From Sutcliffiella horikoshii (GTDB lineage Bacteria; Bacillota; Bacilli; Bacillales; Bacillaceae_I): DNA of 64,000 nt. The stretch is taken from the NCBI RefSeq assembly GCF_008180725.1, contig NZ_VTEV01000001.1:527269-591268 (forward strand), in the 5' to 3' direction. Shown piece by piece: positions 30,016 through 38,874 of this stretch; positions within the stretch are counted from its first letter, which is position 1, and every line of letters begins with the position of its first letter. The notes under the pieces are model-generated. The model searched no databases. It was not told where the DNA came from and saw nothing but the letters and a program-made list of their open reading frames with translations. The position numbers and the translations under genes were made by a program.

Positions 30016-31278
30016 TTATATCAATAAATTAAATAACTGTTTGTCTTTATTAATCTCGATATAGGTAAATCCTTTCTTTTCCATACGGTCAATAATAGCA
30101 AAATAATCGTCAGGCATGCGCAATTCGACGCCGACCAACACCGGGCCCTTGTCTCGGTTATTTTTCTTAGTGTACTCAAATCGTGTGATATCGTCTGTTT
30201 CTCCCAGAACATCCTCCATAAATTCGCGCAATGCTCCTGCACGCTGAGGGAAGTTGACAATAAAATAATGCTTAAGCCCTTCATAGATCAGGGACCTTTC
30301 TTTCATTTCTTGCATGCGGTCTAAATCATTATTGCCGCCACTCACAATACAGACTACCGTCTTCCCTGCAATCTTATCCTTGTAAAAGTCCAGTGCCGCA
30401 ATAGACAACGCTCCTGCCGGCTCGGCTATAATGGCGTTTTCGTTGTACAAATTCAGGATGGTGGTACAGACCTTCCCTTCTGGTACCAATACAACATCAT
30501 CTGCGAGGTCTTTGGTCATTTCAAACGGCAACTCTCCCACCTGCTTAACAGCCGCTCCATCTACAAAGCTATCAATCTCATTTAGTCGCACCACTTTATT
30601 TTGAGCCAATGATTGCTTCATACCTGGAGCACCGAACGGTTCCACACCAATTAATTTTGTATCGGGACGCTTTTCTTTCAAATAGGATCCCACTCCTGAG
30701 ATTAGTCCCCCACCGCCTATACTCAAAAACACATGAGAACACTCTTCCTGTAATTGCTCAGAAATTTCAAGGCCTACTGTTGCCTGTCCGGTGATGGTTA
30801 ACCGATCGTCAAAGGGGTGGATAAACTTCATTCCTTCCCTTTCACAAACCTTCATCGCTTGCTGATAGGAATCGTCGTATGTGTCGCCCGTAAGAATGAC
30901 TTCTGTAAACTCGCCACCAAAAAACTCTACTCGTGACACTTTTTGTCTCGGGGTAGTTGTCGGCATAAAGATCTTACCTTTTATGCCAAGTTTTTTGCAC
31001 GCATAGGCAACTCCTTGTGCATGGTTCCCTGCACTCGCACATACTACTCCTTTTGCTCGTTGTTTCTCTGTTAAACTATGAACCGAATAGTATGCTCCTC
31101 TGATTTTAAAGGACCTAACCAACTGTTGGTCTTCCCGTTTAAGGTACACCTTACAGTTATATCGTTCTGATAGAATGGTATCCAACTGAAGCGGGGTTCT
31201 GACAACAACGCCCTTCAGTACCTCATAGGCATGCTCCACTTCTTCTGTTGTCAATCTTGTCTGTAATGCTTTCGCCAA
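30016..31278 (-). CDS. ilvA: Threonine deaminase (biosynthetic, single ACT-like domain)
   Basis: IlvA, 420 residues, PLP enzyme making 2-oxobutyrate from threonine, the first step to isoleucine. The PLP lysine lies in SFKIRGAYY near residue 58, the glycine loop in SIGGGGLISG near 190 and SGGNNDLDR near 315. The C-terminal domain (about 335-420) is the short single regulatory domain of the Bacillus form rather than the double one of E. coli. It starts with TTG after AAAGGAG. A candidate promoter lies immediately upstream. Confidence 0.96.
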   Translation of the reverse strand: MAKALQTRLTTEEVEHAYEVLKGVVVRTPLQLDTILSERYNCKVYLKREDQQLVRSFKIRGAYYSVHSLTEKQRAKGVVCASAGNHAQGVAYACKKLGIKGKIFMPTTTPRQKVSRVEFFGGEFTEVILTGDTYDDSYQQAMKVCEREGMKFIHPFDDRLTITGQATVGLEISEQLQEECSHVFLSIGGGGLISGVGSYLKEKRPDTKLIGVEPFGAPGMKQSLAQNKVVRLNEIDSFVDGAAVKQVGELPFEMTKDLADDVVLVPEGKVCTTILNLYNENAIIAEPAGALSIAALDFYKDKIAGKTVVCIVSGGNNDLDRMQEMKERSLIYEGLKHYFIVNFPQRAGALREFMEDVLGETDDITRFEYTKKNNRDKGPVLVGVELRMPDDYFAIIDRMEKKGFTYIEINKDKQLFNLLI

Positions 31279-31321
31279 TCTTACCGCTCCTTTCTTAATC
31301 GAAAAATGAATATTGTGAATT

Positions 31322-31351
31322 ATTGTACAACATATTCTTTTAAAAAGTCAC
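31322..31351 (-). promoter_or_regulatory. Candidate promoter of ilvA
   Basis: GTGACT (31351-31346), 18-bp spacer and TACAAT (31327-31322) precede the ilvA start by about 40 nt. The -35 is weak. Confidence 0.45.
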
Positions 31352-31375
31352 GATGAAATTTCCATATAAACACTA

Positions 31376-31414
31376 AAAAAAGCATTCGACATCTTTAACT
31401 CGTTGTCGAATGCT
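31376..31414 (-). terminator. Terminator overlapping the end of the FhuF-like gene
   Basis: GCATTCGACA and its complement form a perfect stem around an 11-nt loop, followed by TTTTTTT on the minus strand. The 5' arm encodes the last residues of the protein and the stop codon lies in the loop. Confidence 0.88.
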
Positions 31415-32189
31415 CTGCTAACACTTTATGAAATTTGTCTTGTCGCTCTGATTTTTTCATCCTCGGACAGGTATAACATAAGTGTCCTCCTTCTGTTTGA
31501 TAAGCAAGACAACACGAAGGTTTTAATGGCAAAGGGTCATTTAGATCCCAAGGATTTTCAATAAATATTAATTTTTTTGCATAGGGATGATTTTCGGTAT
31601 TCATACCCATGCAAGATGAAGGATTTCCACCCTTAAACTTTTCCATGTTTTTTTCATATTGCAACATATATCTTTCAGGAAGAATGGAATGCTTCATACG
31701 GTCTGAAATCCAATAAAGACTATGAGTAGCCTGGTACCACATATGTAATAGATGGTTGCTATCTGACATAGAGTGCATTTGCTTATATATGGGGTTCATA
31801 ATTTCTTTATAAAATGCTTCCACCCACTCTTTGTCCCTCTGTTCTGTGAGGTTTCTAGAATGAATGATAAATGAGATCAGCATTTTACCACGCTGATTTT
31901 TATATAGTTGCAGGTTAATATTTTCTGGTGTGACATTCCAGCCATCGGAGGACATAAAATGCATAGCCCCACATAAATATCCAAACCATCCTGCAAGATA
32001 CATGACGGTAACATCCTTTGTCGTTGCCTTGATTCCTTCTCCATAAAGGTCTAGTAGATTTTGTAGAATATCAGGATTCCTCAATTCACTTATCCGACAC
32101 TCCCAGACAACATTCGTTTTTTCTTGGTTTGAGATATAAAAGAAATTCTCCATCTGATCCCATGTCCAACCTTGTTCTTGAGGATCCAT
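31395..32189 (-). CDS. FhuF-like siderophore-iron reductase family protein
   Basis: A 264-residue cytoplasmic protein with the C-terminal FhuF signature: a CC pair followed by CYTCP (SCCLAYQTEGGHLCYTCPR, near residue 235), which in FhuF binds a [2Fe-2S] cluster used to reduce ferric siderophore complexes. The N-terminal part (helical) is also consistent with FhuF and IucA-associated reductases. The ATG at 32189 follows AGGAGGGAG. A transcription-start hairpin with a T-run sits in its leader, and no clear Fur box is visible. Confidence 0.75.
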   Translation of the reverse strand: MDPQEQGWTWDQMENFFYISNQEKTNVVWECRISELRNPDILQNLLDLYGEGIKATTKDVTVMYLAGWFGYLCGAMHFMSSDGWNVTPENINLQLYKNQRGKMLISFIIHSRNLTEQRDKEWVEAFYKEIMNPIYKQMHSMSDSNHLLHMWYQATHSLYWISDRMKHSILPERYMLQYEKNMEKFKGGNPSSCMGMNTENHPYAKKLIFIENPWDLNDPLPLKPSCCLAYQTEGGHLCYTCPRMKKSERQDKFHKVLAEHSTTS

Positions 32190-32206
32190 ATTCTCCCTCC
32201 TTTTAT

Positions 32207-32248
32207 AAAAAAAGGCTGACAACATATGTCAACCTTCCTATCATTATA
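32207..32248 (-). promoter_or_regulatory. Leader of FhuF-like gene: -10 box followed by hairpin and T-run
   Basis: TATAAT (32248-32243) is followed directly by GGTTGACA, a 5-nt loop and TGTCAGCC, then TTTTTTT, before the AGGAGG site. The RNA would begin with an intrinsic terminator-like hairpin, suggesting attenuation or 5'-end protection. A -35 box is not evident. Confidence 0.5.
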
Positions 32249-32400
32249 GGTAGCAATGACTAGAAAAGCTATAGACTTTTTTAACAATAAGCATGAACTA
32301 TTTTTTCAGGCACCGTTTCGGACAAAGGTTGTAGTGGTTTGTTACAATATGCTTTATGAAAAGAATGGAGCATTTAAGTATAAGAAAAGAGGGATTGAAG

Positions 32401-33246
32401 TTGTTGAACATTGGGTTAGTGCTTGAAGGCGGAGGTATGCGAGGAGTATATACTGCCGGAATTTTAGAATATTTTATGGAAAAGGACTTATACTTTCCAT
32501 ATGTGATTGGTGTTTCAGCTGGAGCTTGCATGGCAGCCTCCTATTTATCCAGACAACCTGGTAGAAACAAAAAAGTCAATATTGACTTTGTTGGTGATCC
32601 TCGGTATCTTTCCTACCGTAATTATTGGAAGAAACGTCAAATGTTCGATATGGATTTTCTATTTGATGAAATCCCGAATAAACTTGTTCCTTATGACTAT
32701 GAGACATTCTTGAACAGAACAGAGCAGTTTGTTATCGTGACAACGGATTGCCTGACTGGAGAACCCATCTATTATAATATGGATCAACATGGAGAAGATA
32801 TGCTCCAACTAATTCGTGCATCAAGCTCTCTTCCCTTTGTTGCACCAAGTGTTGCTTACCAAGACAAAATGCTCTTAGATGGGGGAATCATTGATCCTAT
32901 TCCCTTAAAAAAAGCACAAAAGGATGGCTTTGAAAAAAATGTCGTCATTTTGACAAAGCCTGTTGGCTACAAAAAGAAAGCAAGCAGATTTACTTCACTC
33001 TTCAAATACAAGCAGTATCCAATTATCTCAGAACGCCTTCAGACACGTTATAAGCTCTATAATGACACGTTGGACTATGTTGCATCAGAGAAGAATGCTG
33101 GCTCCACCTTTGTATTTCAACCAAGCAAGCCTTTACCTGTAGGCAGGATGGAACGAAAAAAAGAACGTCTTCAAGCCCTTTATGAACTAGGGTATGAAGA
33201 TGCAAAAAACAACTTCAAGGCACTACAAAAATTTTTACAAAACTAA
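32401..33246 (+). CDS. Patatin-like phospholipase (YjjU-type)
   Basis: A 281-residue patatin-family lipid acyl hydrolase. The oxyanion loop GGGMRG is near residue 11, the nucleophile Ser in GVSAG near 38, and the catalytic Asp in DGG near 160, giving the Ser-Asp dyad. The frame opens with an ATG at 32356, but this lies just behind a -10-like TACAAT and has no ribosome site. The TTG at 32401 has GAGGG 7 nt upstream and gives the usual N-terminus LNIGLVLEGGG, so it is preferred. Divergent from the FhuF-like gene. Confidence 0.85.
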   Translation: MLNIGLVLEGGGMRGVYTAGILEYFMEKDLYFPYVIGVSAGACMAASYLSRQPGRNKKVNIDFVGDPRYLSYRNYWKKRQMFDMDFLFDEIPNKLVPYDYETFLNRTEQFVIVTTDCLTGEPIYYNMDQHGEDMLQLIRASSSLPFVAPSVAYQDKMLLDGGIIDPIPLKKAQKDGFEKNVVILTKPVGYKKKASRFTSLFKYKQYPIISERLQTRYKLYNDTLDYVASEKNAGSTFVFQPSKPLPVGRMERKKERLQALYELGYEDAKNNFKALQKFLQN

Positions 33247-33266
33247 GATAGAAACTGGTGAGACCA

Positions 33267-34628
33267 ATGGCATCACACGCTACCGATTATAAAGAATTAG
33301 ATCAACCCGTCATACAAGAAAATAAAATCATTCTTATCTGGAGCGCCACCGTTTGGCTTGTTGTCATGAATACGACGATGTTCAATGTTGCCTTGCCAAG
33401 TGTATTGAGCGAGCTGAGCCTTTCCTCCTCCACCGCTTCTTGGATTGTATCTGGCTATTCCATCGTTTTCGCCATTGCAACCTTGACATATAGCAGATTA
33501 TCTGATTTTTTACCGATCAGAAAGTTGCTAAGCATTGGACTTGGCTTGTTGGCCATTTCCTCGATTATTGGTTTCTTTTCGCAAGATTTCATCTGGTTAT
33601 TGTCCGCAAGACTCTTGCAAGCTGCAGGTGCCGGGGCTGTTCCTGGACTCGCCATGGTATTGGCAGGACGTTACATCCCTATCTCTAGAAGAGGAAAAGC
33701 AATGGCCTTTATCTCTTCTGCCGCTTCGCTCGGATTTGGACTTGGTCCGGTAATTGGGGGATTGATCACCCAATACTTGGGCTGGCATTACCTTTTCGTC
33801 GTGACAGGATTCGTATTACTGTTAATGCCACTGTTTCGAAAACTATTACCTAAAGAGGAAACTCAAAAAATAAAATTTGACTACCTAGGTGGTCTGTTAA
33901 TTGGTATTGGTGTGACAGGACTGTTACTTTACCTTTCCACTTTTAAGATTCCGATATTGCTGATGAGCATTGCAGCACTCTTATGGCTATGGAGACATAT
34001 TCAAAAAGTTTCTACTCCGTTCATCCAACCAGCATTATTAAAAAACGGGCAGTTTGTGAAACTGTTGGGTATTGGATTTGGTGCATTTGTCACGCATTTC
34101 TCAGCGTTGTTCTTAATGCCAATTATGTTGGCAGTGATATTCAACAAGGAGCCGGCAACTATCGGCTTGCTTATTTTTCCCGGGGCGATTCTTTCTGCCA
34201 TTGCCGCTCAGTTTATTGGAAGATTTATCGACCGCTTTGGCAATATGCCACTGATTTTGTTTGGTCAGATGTTTTTAATCATTTCCACATTATCATTCGG
34301 ATTATTTGGGAATTTTTCACCGTATGTCATTTTGATTACCTATATGTTCATGAGTACAGGATTTTCAGCACTAACTTCAAGTATTTCCAATGAGATTTCA
34401 AGGATTTTGGATAAGTCGGAGCTTGGTGCCGGCATGGGAATTGCCCAGCTTGTTCAGTTCTTCGGAGGCGCCTTTGGAGTGGCGTTGACTGGGTTATTGA
34501 TTGTGTGGCAGGGGGACTTACCAGTGGAAGAGATTTATCGAAATATTTTTCTTGGGGTTACGGGGCTATTGTTACTTACCTCAGTTGTGTTTTATCAATA
34601 TAGAAGAAATAAAGGGAGACAGTCTTAA
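33267..34628 (+). CDS. Major facilitator superfamily exporter (DHA2-like)
   Basis: A 453-residue membrane protein with 13-14 hydrophobic segments. The motif C-like GPVIGGLITQYLGWHYLF (near 155) and motif A-like SRLSDFLPIRK (near 75) mark a drug:proton antiporter of the DHA2 group, to which TetK/TetL-type and Bmr3-type pumps belong. The substrate is unknown. The start at 33267 has GGTGAG 4 nt upstream; an in-frame GTG lies at 33258. It follows the patatin gene by about 20 nt and is probably co-transcribed. Confidence 0.85.
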   Translation: MASHATDYKELDQPVIQENKIILIWSATVWLVVMNTTMFNVALPSVLSELSLSSSTASWIVSGYSIVFAIATLTYSRLSDFLPIRKLLSIGLGLLAISSIIGFFSQDFIWLLSARLLQAAGAGAVPGLAMVLAGRYIPISRRGKAMAFISSAASLGFGLGPVIGGLITQYLGWHYLFVVTGFVLLLMPLFRKLLPKEETQKIKFDYLGGLLIGIGVTGLLLYLSTFKIPILLMSIAALLWLWRHIQKVSTPFIQPALLKNGQFVKLLGIGFGAFVTHFSALFLMPIMLAVIFNKEPATIGLLIFPGAILSAIAAQFIGRFIDRFGNMPLILFGQMFLIISTLSFGLFGNFSPYVILITYMFMSTGFSALTSSISNEISRILDKSELGAGMGIAQLVQFFGGAFGVALTGLLIVWQGDLPVEEIYRNIFLGVTGLLLLTSVVFYQYRRNKGRQS

Positions 34629-34643
34629 TTGGACTGTCTTTTG
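34617..34643 (+). terminator. Terminator of the MFS exporter gene
   Basis: AGACAGTC, a 7-nt loop, GACTGTCT and TTTT. The stop codon lies in the loop. Confidence 0.82.
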
Positions 34644-34735
34644 CTAACTCTCCGACCTATACGTTTTAATTCACTTGAATGAGATGAGGACATCCCTCTT
34701 ACAGTTTTCACGGTAGAGAGGGCTTCATGACTCTA

Positions 34736-35060
34736 ATGAGGACCTCTCTCTTCCTTTTTTCACGGTAGAAAGGTCCTCATCTCCCGTATGAGGACCTCTC
34801 TCTTCCTTTTTTCACGGTAGAAAGGTCTTCATCTCCCGGATGAGGACCTCTCTCTTCCTTTTTTCACGGTAGAAAGGTCCTCATCTCCCGTATGAGGACC
34901 TCTCCCTTCTGATTTTCACGCTAGGAAGGTCTTCATCTCCCGGATGAGGACCTCTCCCTTCTGATTTTCACGCTAGGAAGGTCCTCATCTCCCGTATGAG
35001 GACCTCTCCCTTCTGATTTTCAAGCTAGGAAGGTCTTCATCTCCCGGATGAAAACCTCTC
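34736..35060. repeat. 52-bp tandem array, ATGAGGACCT hairpin family, 6-7 copies
   Basis: The motif GAGGACCTCTC recurs at 34738, 34790, 34842, 34894, 34946, 34998 and, degenerate, 35050, exactly 52 bp apart. Each unit has the arms ATGAGGACC and GGTCCTCAT (or GGTCTTCAT) around a 27-nt centre containing TTTTTTCACGGTAGAAA or TGATTTTCACGCTAGGAA. A degenerate unit precedes at about 34686. The array lies between the MFS gene and the AAA ATPase gene; the rest of the gap to 35209 is AT-rich without a gene. Confidence 0.93.
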
Positions 35061-35209
35061 CCATTCTTTTTTCACACTAGAGAAGTCTTCATAAGCAAGA
35101 TAAAGCCGACATTCCTCTCACGACTGTCTTTTATATTGCCTCCATTCCATTTTCTCAGTAAAATATAGTATGTTAAGAAATAACTACCAAAAATGGAAGA
35201 AGGACATGC

Positions 35210-36484
35210 ATGCAAAAAACACCTTACTTAATTCACTTCAAGGAAAAAGACTACCAAGAAATGGGAAGCTATTATGATTTCGGCTATGTGGTCAGCAAAC
35301 TGAAAAATGCCCTACAAAGTAAATATGGTACTGATTTTCATCTTTATGCGGATGATGAGACATCCAATGAGATTTGGGAGGTACTTGAAGAGGACTTGGA
35401 GATTCATCCTGAAAAAGTGGAAGCTGTTACCCACGTATTTGATGGACTAGAAACAAGAACGATCTCCTCTAATCATAATCAAGATAAGCTCGAATTCATT
35501 ATTAAACCACGTCTTACTAATACTCTTTATTACTATACTGAGTACGAAGTGGCAGTGGTCAGATGTCCTGTTTTTCAAACTCATACAGAGACCATTCATG
35601 ATTTTATTTTAGCCAAAAATAATGAAGGCCTCTTAACTTTCTTAAACTATGTGATTAAAAGAAAACGGGACTACACGAAAAACTATGTTACCGTTTTTAC
35701 GGATACGGAGAACGGAATTGAAAGCACAAAAGAGAAAATTACCACCTTTGTTACACGTGTTGATGTGTTTTTAGAAGAATCTCTTAAAAAGGAAATCTAT
35801 CGTTCTATCGACGAGTTCTTTACAGATAGCGGCTCCTTCTTTAAAACGTATGAGATTCCTTATAAAAGAGGTATCTTGCTATATGGGAAACCTGGTAACG
35901 GAAAAACCACTTTGGTGAAGTCAATTGCCAATAGTATTACTGCTCCTGTAGCTTACTGGCAGATTACGGAGCATACTTCCAGCTACTCGGTCCATGAAGT
36001 GTTTTCAACCGTTAACAGAATGACACCAATGGCTTTGGTGATTGAAGATATTGATTCCATGCCAATAGAAGTACGGTCCGTCTTTTTGAATACACTGGAT
36101 GGTGCAACTTCTAAGGAAGGTATCTTCCTCATTGGTACCACCAACTATCCAGAGAAAATTGACCCTGCTCTTATCAATCGTTCCGGACGTTTTGACAGAG
36201 CTTACGAAATAAAACTTCCTACTCTGGAGTTAAGAATGGGCTATTTGAAAAAGAAGAATATGCTTCAATTCATTTCAGAGGAAGCGTTAATGAAGATTAA
36301 TCAGCTGACAGAGGGGTTCTCCTATGCACAGCTGAATGAGTTATACACTTCTGTCGCCTTGCAGTGGCATTATGAAAAGGCAGTCGACGTGGAAAAGATT
36401 TGTGCGGATCTACAGGCAGATAACAAGAAGAAGAAAAACTTCAAATGGGATACAGATGCTGAACAAGTAGGATTTATTCGATAA
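35210..36484 (+). CDS. AAA ATPase, BCS1/CDC48-like, with unknown N-terminal domain
   Basis: A 424-residue protein. The first 180 residues match no domain I know. The AAA core follows: Walker A GKPGNGKT (near 226), Walker B ALVIEDID (near 277), sensor 1 GTTNYPEKID and the arginine-finger region NRSGRFDRAYEI. No protease motif follows, so it is probably a remodelling ATPase rather than FtsH. The substrate is presumably chosen by the N-terminal domain. AGAAGG lies 6 nt before the ATG. It is a single-gene unit between a repeat array and a terminator. Confidence 0.82.
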   Translation: MQKTPYLIHFKEKDYQEMGSYYDFGYVVSKLKNALQSKYGTDFHLYADDETSNEIWEVLEEDLEIHPEKVEAVTHVFDGLETRTISSNHNQDKLEFIIKPRLTNTLYYYTEYEVAVVRCPVFQTHTETIHDFILAKNNEGLLTFLNYVIKRKRDYTKNYVTVFTDTENGIESTKEKITTFVTRVDVFLEESLKKEIYRSIDEFFTDSGSFFKTYEIPYKRGILLYGKPGNGKTTLVKSIANSITAPVAYWQITEHTSSYSVHEVFSTVNRMTPMALVIEDIDSMPIEVRSVFLNTLDGATSKEGIFLIGTTNYPEKIDPALINRSGRFDRAYEIKLPTLELRMGYLKKKNMLQFISEEALMKINQLTEGFSYAQLNELYTSVALQWHYEKAVDVEKICADLQADNKKKKNFKWDTDAEQVGFIR

Positions 36485-36532
36485 AAAAAGCGTGAGACCT
36501 TATGCTAATTAGCGAAGGTCTCACGCTTTTTA
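36483..36532. terminator. Bidirectional terminator between AAA ATPase and DksA-like genes
   Basis: AAAAAGCGTGAGACCTT and its exact complement form a 17-bp stem with a 16-nt loop, with poly-A/T on both sides. The stop codon of the minus-strand DksA-like gene (36505) lies in the loop. Confidence 0.92.
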
Positions 36533-36909
36533 AATCTTTCACCTTTATCAATCTTCTCTTGCGCTTGCGCCGTTCGTTTCGCATAAGGCAACGCTTCAAG
36601 TCGCTCATAAGGAATCTCTTCCCCTGTATCGACACAAGTACCATACGTACCTTCTTCTATTCTAGCTAATGCTTCTTCAATCTCACCTAGTAATTTCTCA
36701 TCGATCTGTTCAAAGGTCTGTTCCTGCTCTCGCTCTACTCTCTCGGCGTTGCCTTCAGCCAAGTGGTTTCCGATCCCAGTAGTGATTTCTCCTGTGGATT
36801 CGCGCAAGGATTCGTCCAATATACTGCTTTCCTGCTTTTTCTCTATGCTTTCTTTCATCTTTTCCAGTTTAGTTTGAAGTGTTTTCTGCTTGTCTTTTGT
36901 TAATGTCAT
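36505..36909 (-). CDS. TraR/DksA-like protein lacking most zinc cysteines
   Basis: A 134-residue protein with a long N-terminal helix pair (coiled coil, about 1-75) and a C-terminal zinc-finger-like part. The family pattern CxxCG...CxxC has only its first Cys here (YGTCVDTGEEIPYERLEALPYA, then RTAQA), so zinc is unlikely to be bound. Bacillus YteA/YocK-type proteins show similar losses. DksA relatives bind RNA polymerase through the secondary channel; whether this one does is unknown. Confidence 0.78.
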   Translation of the reverse strand: MTLTKDKQKTLQTKLEKMKESIEKKQESSILDESLRESTGEITTGIGNHLAEGNAERVEREQEQTFEQIDEKLLGEIEEALARIEEGTYGTCVDTGEEIPYERLEALPYAKRTAQAQEKIDKGERFKKRETFAN

Positions 36910-36976
36910 TTGTATCTACTCCCTTCATCTAGTGAAGGTATACCCTTTGAAACATGGAATAAAACAAACCGATATT

Positions 36977-37864
36977 CTAGGATAAAATTTCTGCTAATGC
37001 TTCATCTATTTTGGGATACTTGAATTGATAGTCCTCTTTTTCCAACCTCTCAGGAATGACCCACCTGCTTTTCAGGATCAACTCTGTTTCCGTCCTAATG
37101 ACGACAGCGCCAATCTCGAGCATCCATCTTGGGGACGACAACCCCATATTTCTATTCATCTTCTCTCTCATCTCAGCCATGAAATGCTTGTTAGAGATAG
37201 GATTTGGAGCAGAGCAGTTGAACACACCCTGTAAGTCTTTTCTTTCTCTAATGAAAAGCATGATCCGATAAACATCCTCTATATGTACCCAGCTGAACAT
37301 TTGGGTTCCTGGTCCTTGTACTCCACCCAGTCCAAATGTGACCAAGTTTTTAAATGGATTCATCACACCGCCGTCTTTTCCTAGTACTATAGCAATTCGC
37401 AATGCCACCTGTCTTGTATGTAGCAAGTTAAAATCAAAAAATGACTTCTCCCACGCTTTAGCCACTTCGACGGAAAAGCCCTCTCCAATCTCACCCGTTG
37501 CTTCCGTCATTGGTCTATCCTCAGCATGTCGGTAAATAGTCGCAGTACTGGAGTTGATCCATAATTCAGGAGGGTTAGAAACAGACTCAATAGCTTCCCC
37601 AAGAATTCGGGTCGTCTCCGTCCTTGAGTCAAAAATCTGCTGTTTATTCTTCTCATTATAGCGGCAATCGACCGATTTTCCAGCCAAATTAATGACCAGC
37701 TCTGCATTGTCGACCGCTGTGGCAATTCCCTTCGTATCTGTCCAGGCAACATGTTGAGGCTGCCTGGAAATAATGATAACTTCATAGTTTTGTTGAATAA
37801 ACTGCTTTTCTAGGTATTTCCCAATAAATCCGGTTCCTCCTGCAAGGACAACTTTTTTCTTCAA
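36977..37864 (-). CDS. TIGR01777 family NAD(P)-binding epimerase-like protein
   Basis: A 295-residue extended-SDR protein. GGTGFIGKYL near residue 10 binds the nucleotide, and INLAGKSVDCRYN, INSSTATIYR and FSWVHIEDV are family hallmarks. The biochemical role of TIGR01777 proteins (YfhF/YfcH) is unproven. The frame opens at an ATG (37888), but only the TTG at 37864 has a ribosome site (AGAGGT, 7-8 nt upstream), so it is preferred. Confidence 0.85.
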   Translation of the reverse strand: MKKKVVLAGGTGFIGKYLEKQFIQQNYEVIIISRQPQHVAWTDTKGIATAVDNAELVINLAGKSVDCRYNEKNKQQIFDSRTETTRILGEAIESVSNPPELWINSSTATIYRHAEDRPMTEATGEIGEGFSVEVAKAWEKSFFDFNLLHTRQVALRIAIVLGKDGGVMNPFKNLVTFGLGGVQGPGTQMFSWVHIEDVYRIMLFIRERKDLQGVFNCSAPNPISNKHFMAEMREKMNRNMGLSSPRWMLEIGAVVIRTETELILKSRWVIPERLEKEDYQFKYPKIDEALAEILS

Positions 37865-37934
37865 GGGGTGTACCTCTTTTCTAATCATTATTTATATAGA
37901 CAGCAAAGAATTAAGCTCACTCCTCAGCCTTATT

Positions 37935-38786
37935 TTAAAACTCTTTTTTACAAAACTCCCATTTCTCCAGTGCTTTTTGAAGAGTAGAGTAGATAGTGAT
38001 ATGGGAGAAATCAAGTCCAAGTTGGATGGCTGTTTGCGCTACTTCAGGACGAACACCTGTAATAATGCTCTTCACGCCAATCAGCTCTAAAGCGTTCACA
38101 ACGATAAATAACTGATTGGCTACCATAGTATCCACAATAGGTACACCAGACAAATCGATGACAAGACAATTTACATTCTTTTCTTGACACTGTTTAAGAC
38201 TTGTTTCTGAAATAACTTTTGCTCTTTGTGTATCAATGCTTCCTATCAATGGTAATACACTAATTTCATTCGTCAATTTTATAATTGGTGAGCTTAGCTC
38301 TGATATCATTTCTTGTTGTGCCAAAAGTGTCGCACGGTGATAAGCTGTATAGGTTGCCACAAATTCCTCGATAACGTTGTCAAACGCATAATGGAAAAGA
38401 TTAGACCAGGTTAACAGCTTCTCAGGAGTAATCGAGTTGGTAGGTTCTGATGCAAATTCATTAATTTTATTCCAGTAAATCTGACGGAACACTTTAAACT
38501 GAGGTATGATTTCGTTTAATTCCGTATTGGTGGAAACTCTATCTTTCGCAACATCTGAAGCCCATTGTTTAATAGCATCATAGTTAGATTCTGTATCAGG
38601 ATTGATGAAAATTTGGGCAATTGTTGTAATAAACTTTTTGTTTTGCACACGTAACTTCTCACCAATGGTAGGAGCAGTACTAGAATAAATACTACCTTCC
38701 TTCGCTTTTTTAGACTGGAACCAAGCGTTAGTCAAGGAATCCGTATTATTTACAATAAAATCATGTAATGCCACGTTCTTTTCCAT
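37935..38786 (-). CDS. RsbR-family stressosome protein (globin-like N-domain plus STAS)
   Basis: A 283-residue RsbR paralogue. The N-terminal part (about 1-150) is helical as in the RsbR non-heme globin sensor domain. The C-terminal STAS domain (about 165-280) carries the candidate phosphothreonine sites in LIGSIDTQRA and VPIVDTMVANQL, the targets of the RsbT kinase. Such proteins form the stressosome core that controls sigma-B. No rsbS/rsbT neighbour is present, as is normal for RsbR paralogues outside the sigB locus. Confidence 0.88.
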   Translation of the reverse strand: MEKNVALHDFIVNNTDSLTNAWFQSKKAKEGSIYSSTAPTIGEKLRVQNKKFITTIAQIFINPDTESNYDAIKQWASDVAKDRVSTNTELNEIIPQFKVFRQIYWNKINEFASEPTNSITPEKLLTWSNLFHYAFDNVIEEFVATYTAYHRATLLAQQEMISELSSPIIKLTNEISVLPLIGSIDTQRAKVISETSLKQCQEKNVNCLVIDLSGVPIVDTMVANQLFIVVNALELIGVKSIITGVRPEVAQTAIQLGLDFSHITIYSTLQKALEKWEFCKKEF

Positions 38787-38874
38787 AAAAAGCCCCTTAA
38801 TTTATTTATTTTAGTATATTATAACGGTTTCAGACAGGAAGAGCACTATTCTCTGACCGATTCAATAAATATAA

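Noticed and set aside
32224-32260. Fur box upstream of the FhuF-like gene
   Set aside because: Only a partial match (ATAATGATAG) to one half of the Fur consensus; the second half is missing.
34736-35060. CRISPR array or multiple terminators for the MFS gene
   Set aside because: No spacers exist between repeats, and the hairpins lack T-runs after the stem in a terminator arrangement; the MFS gene has its own terminator at 34617.
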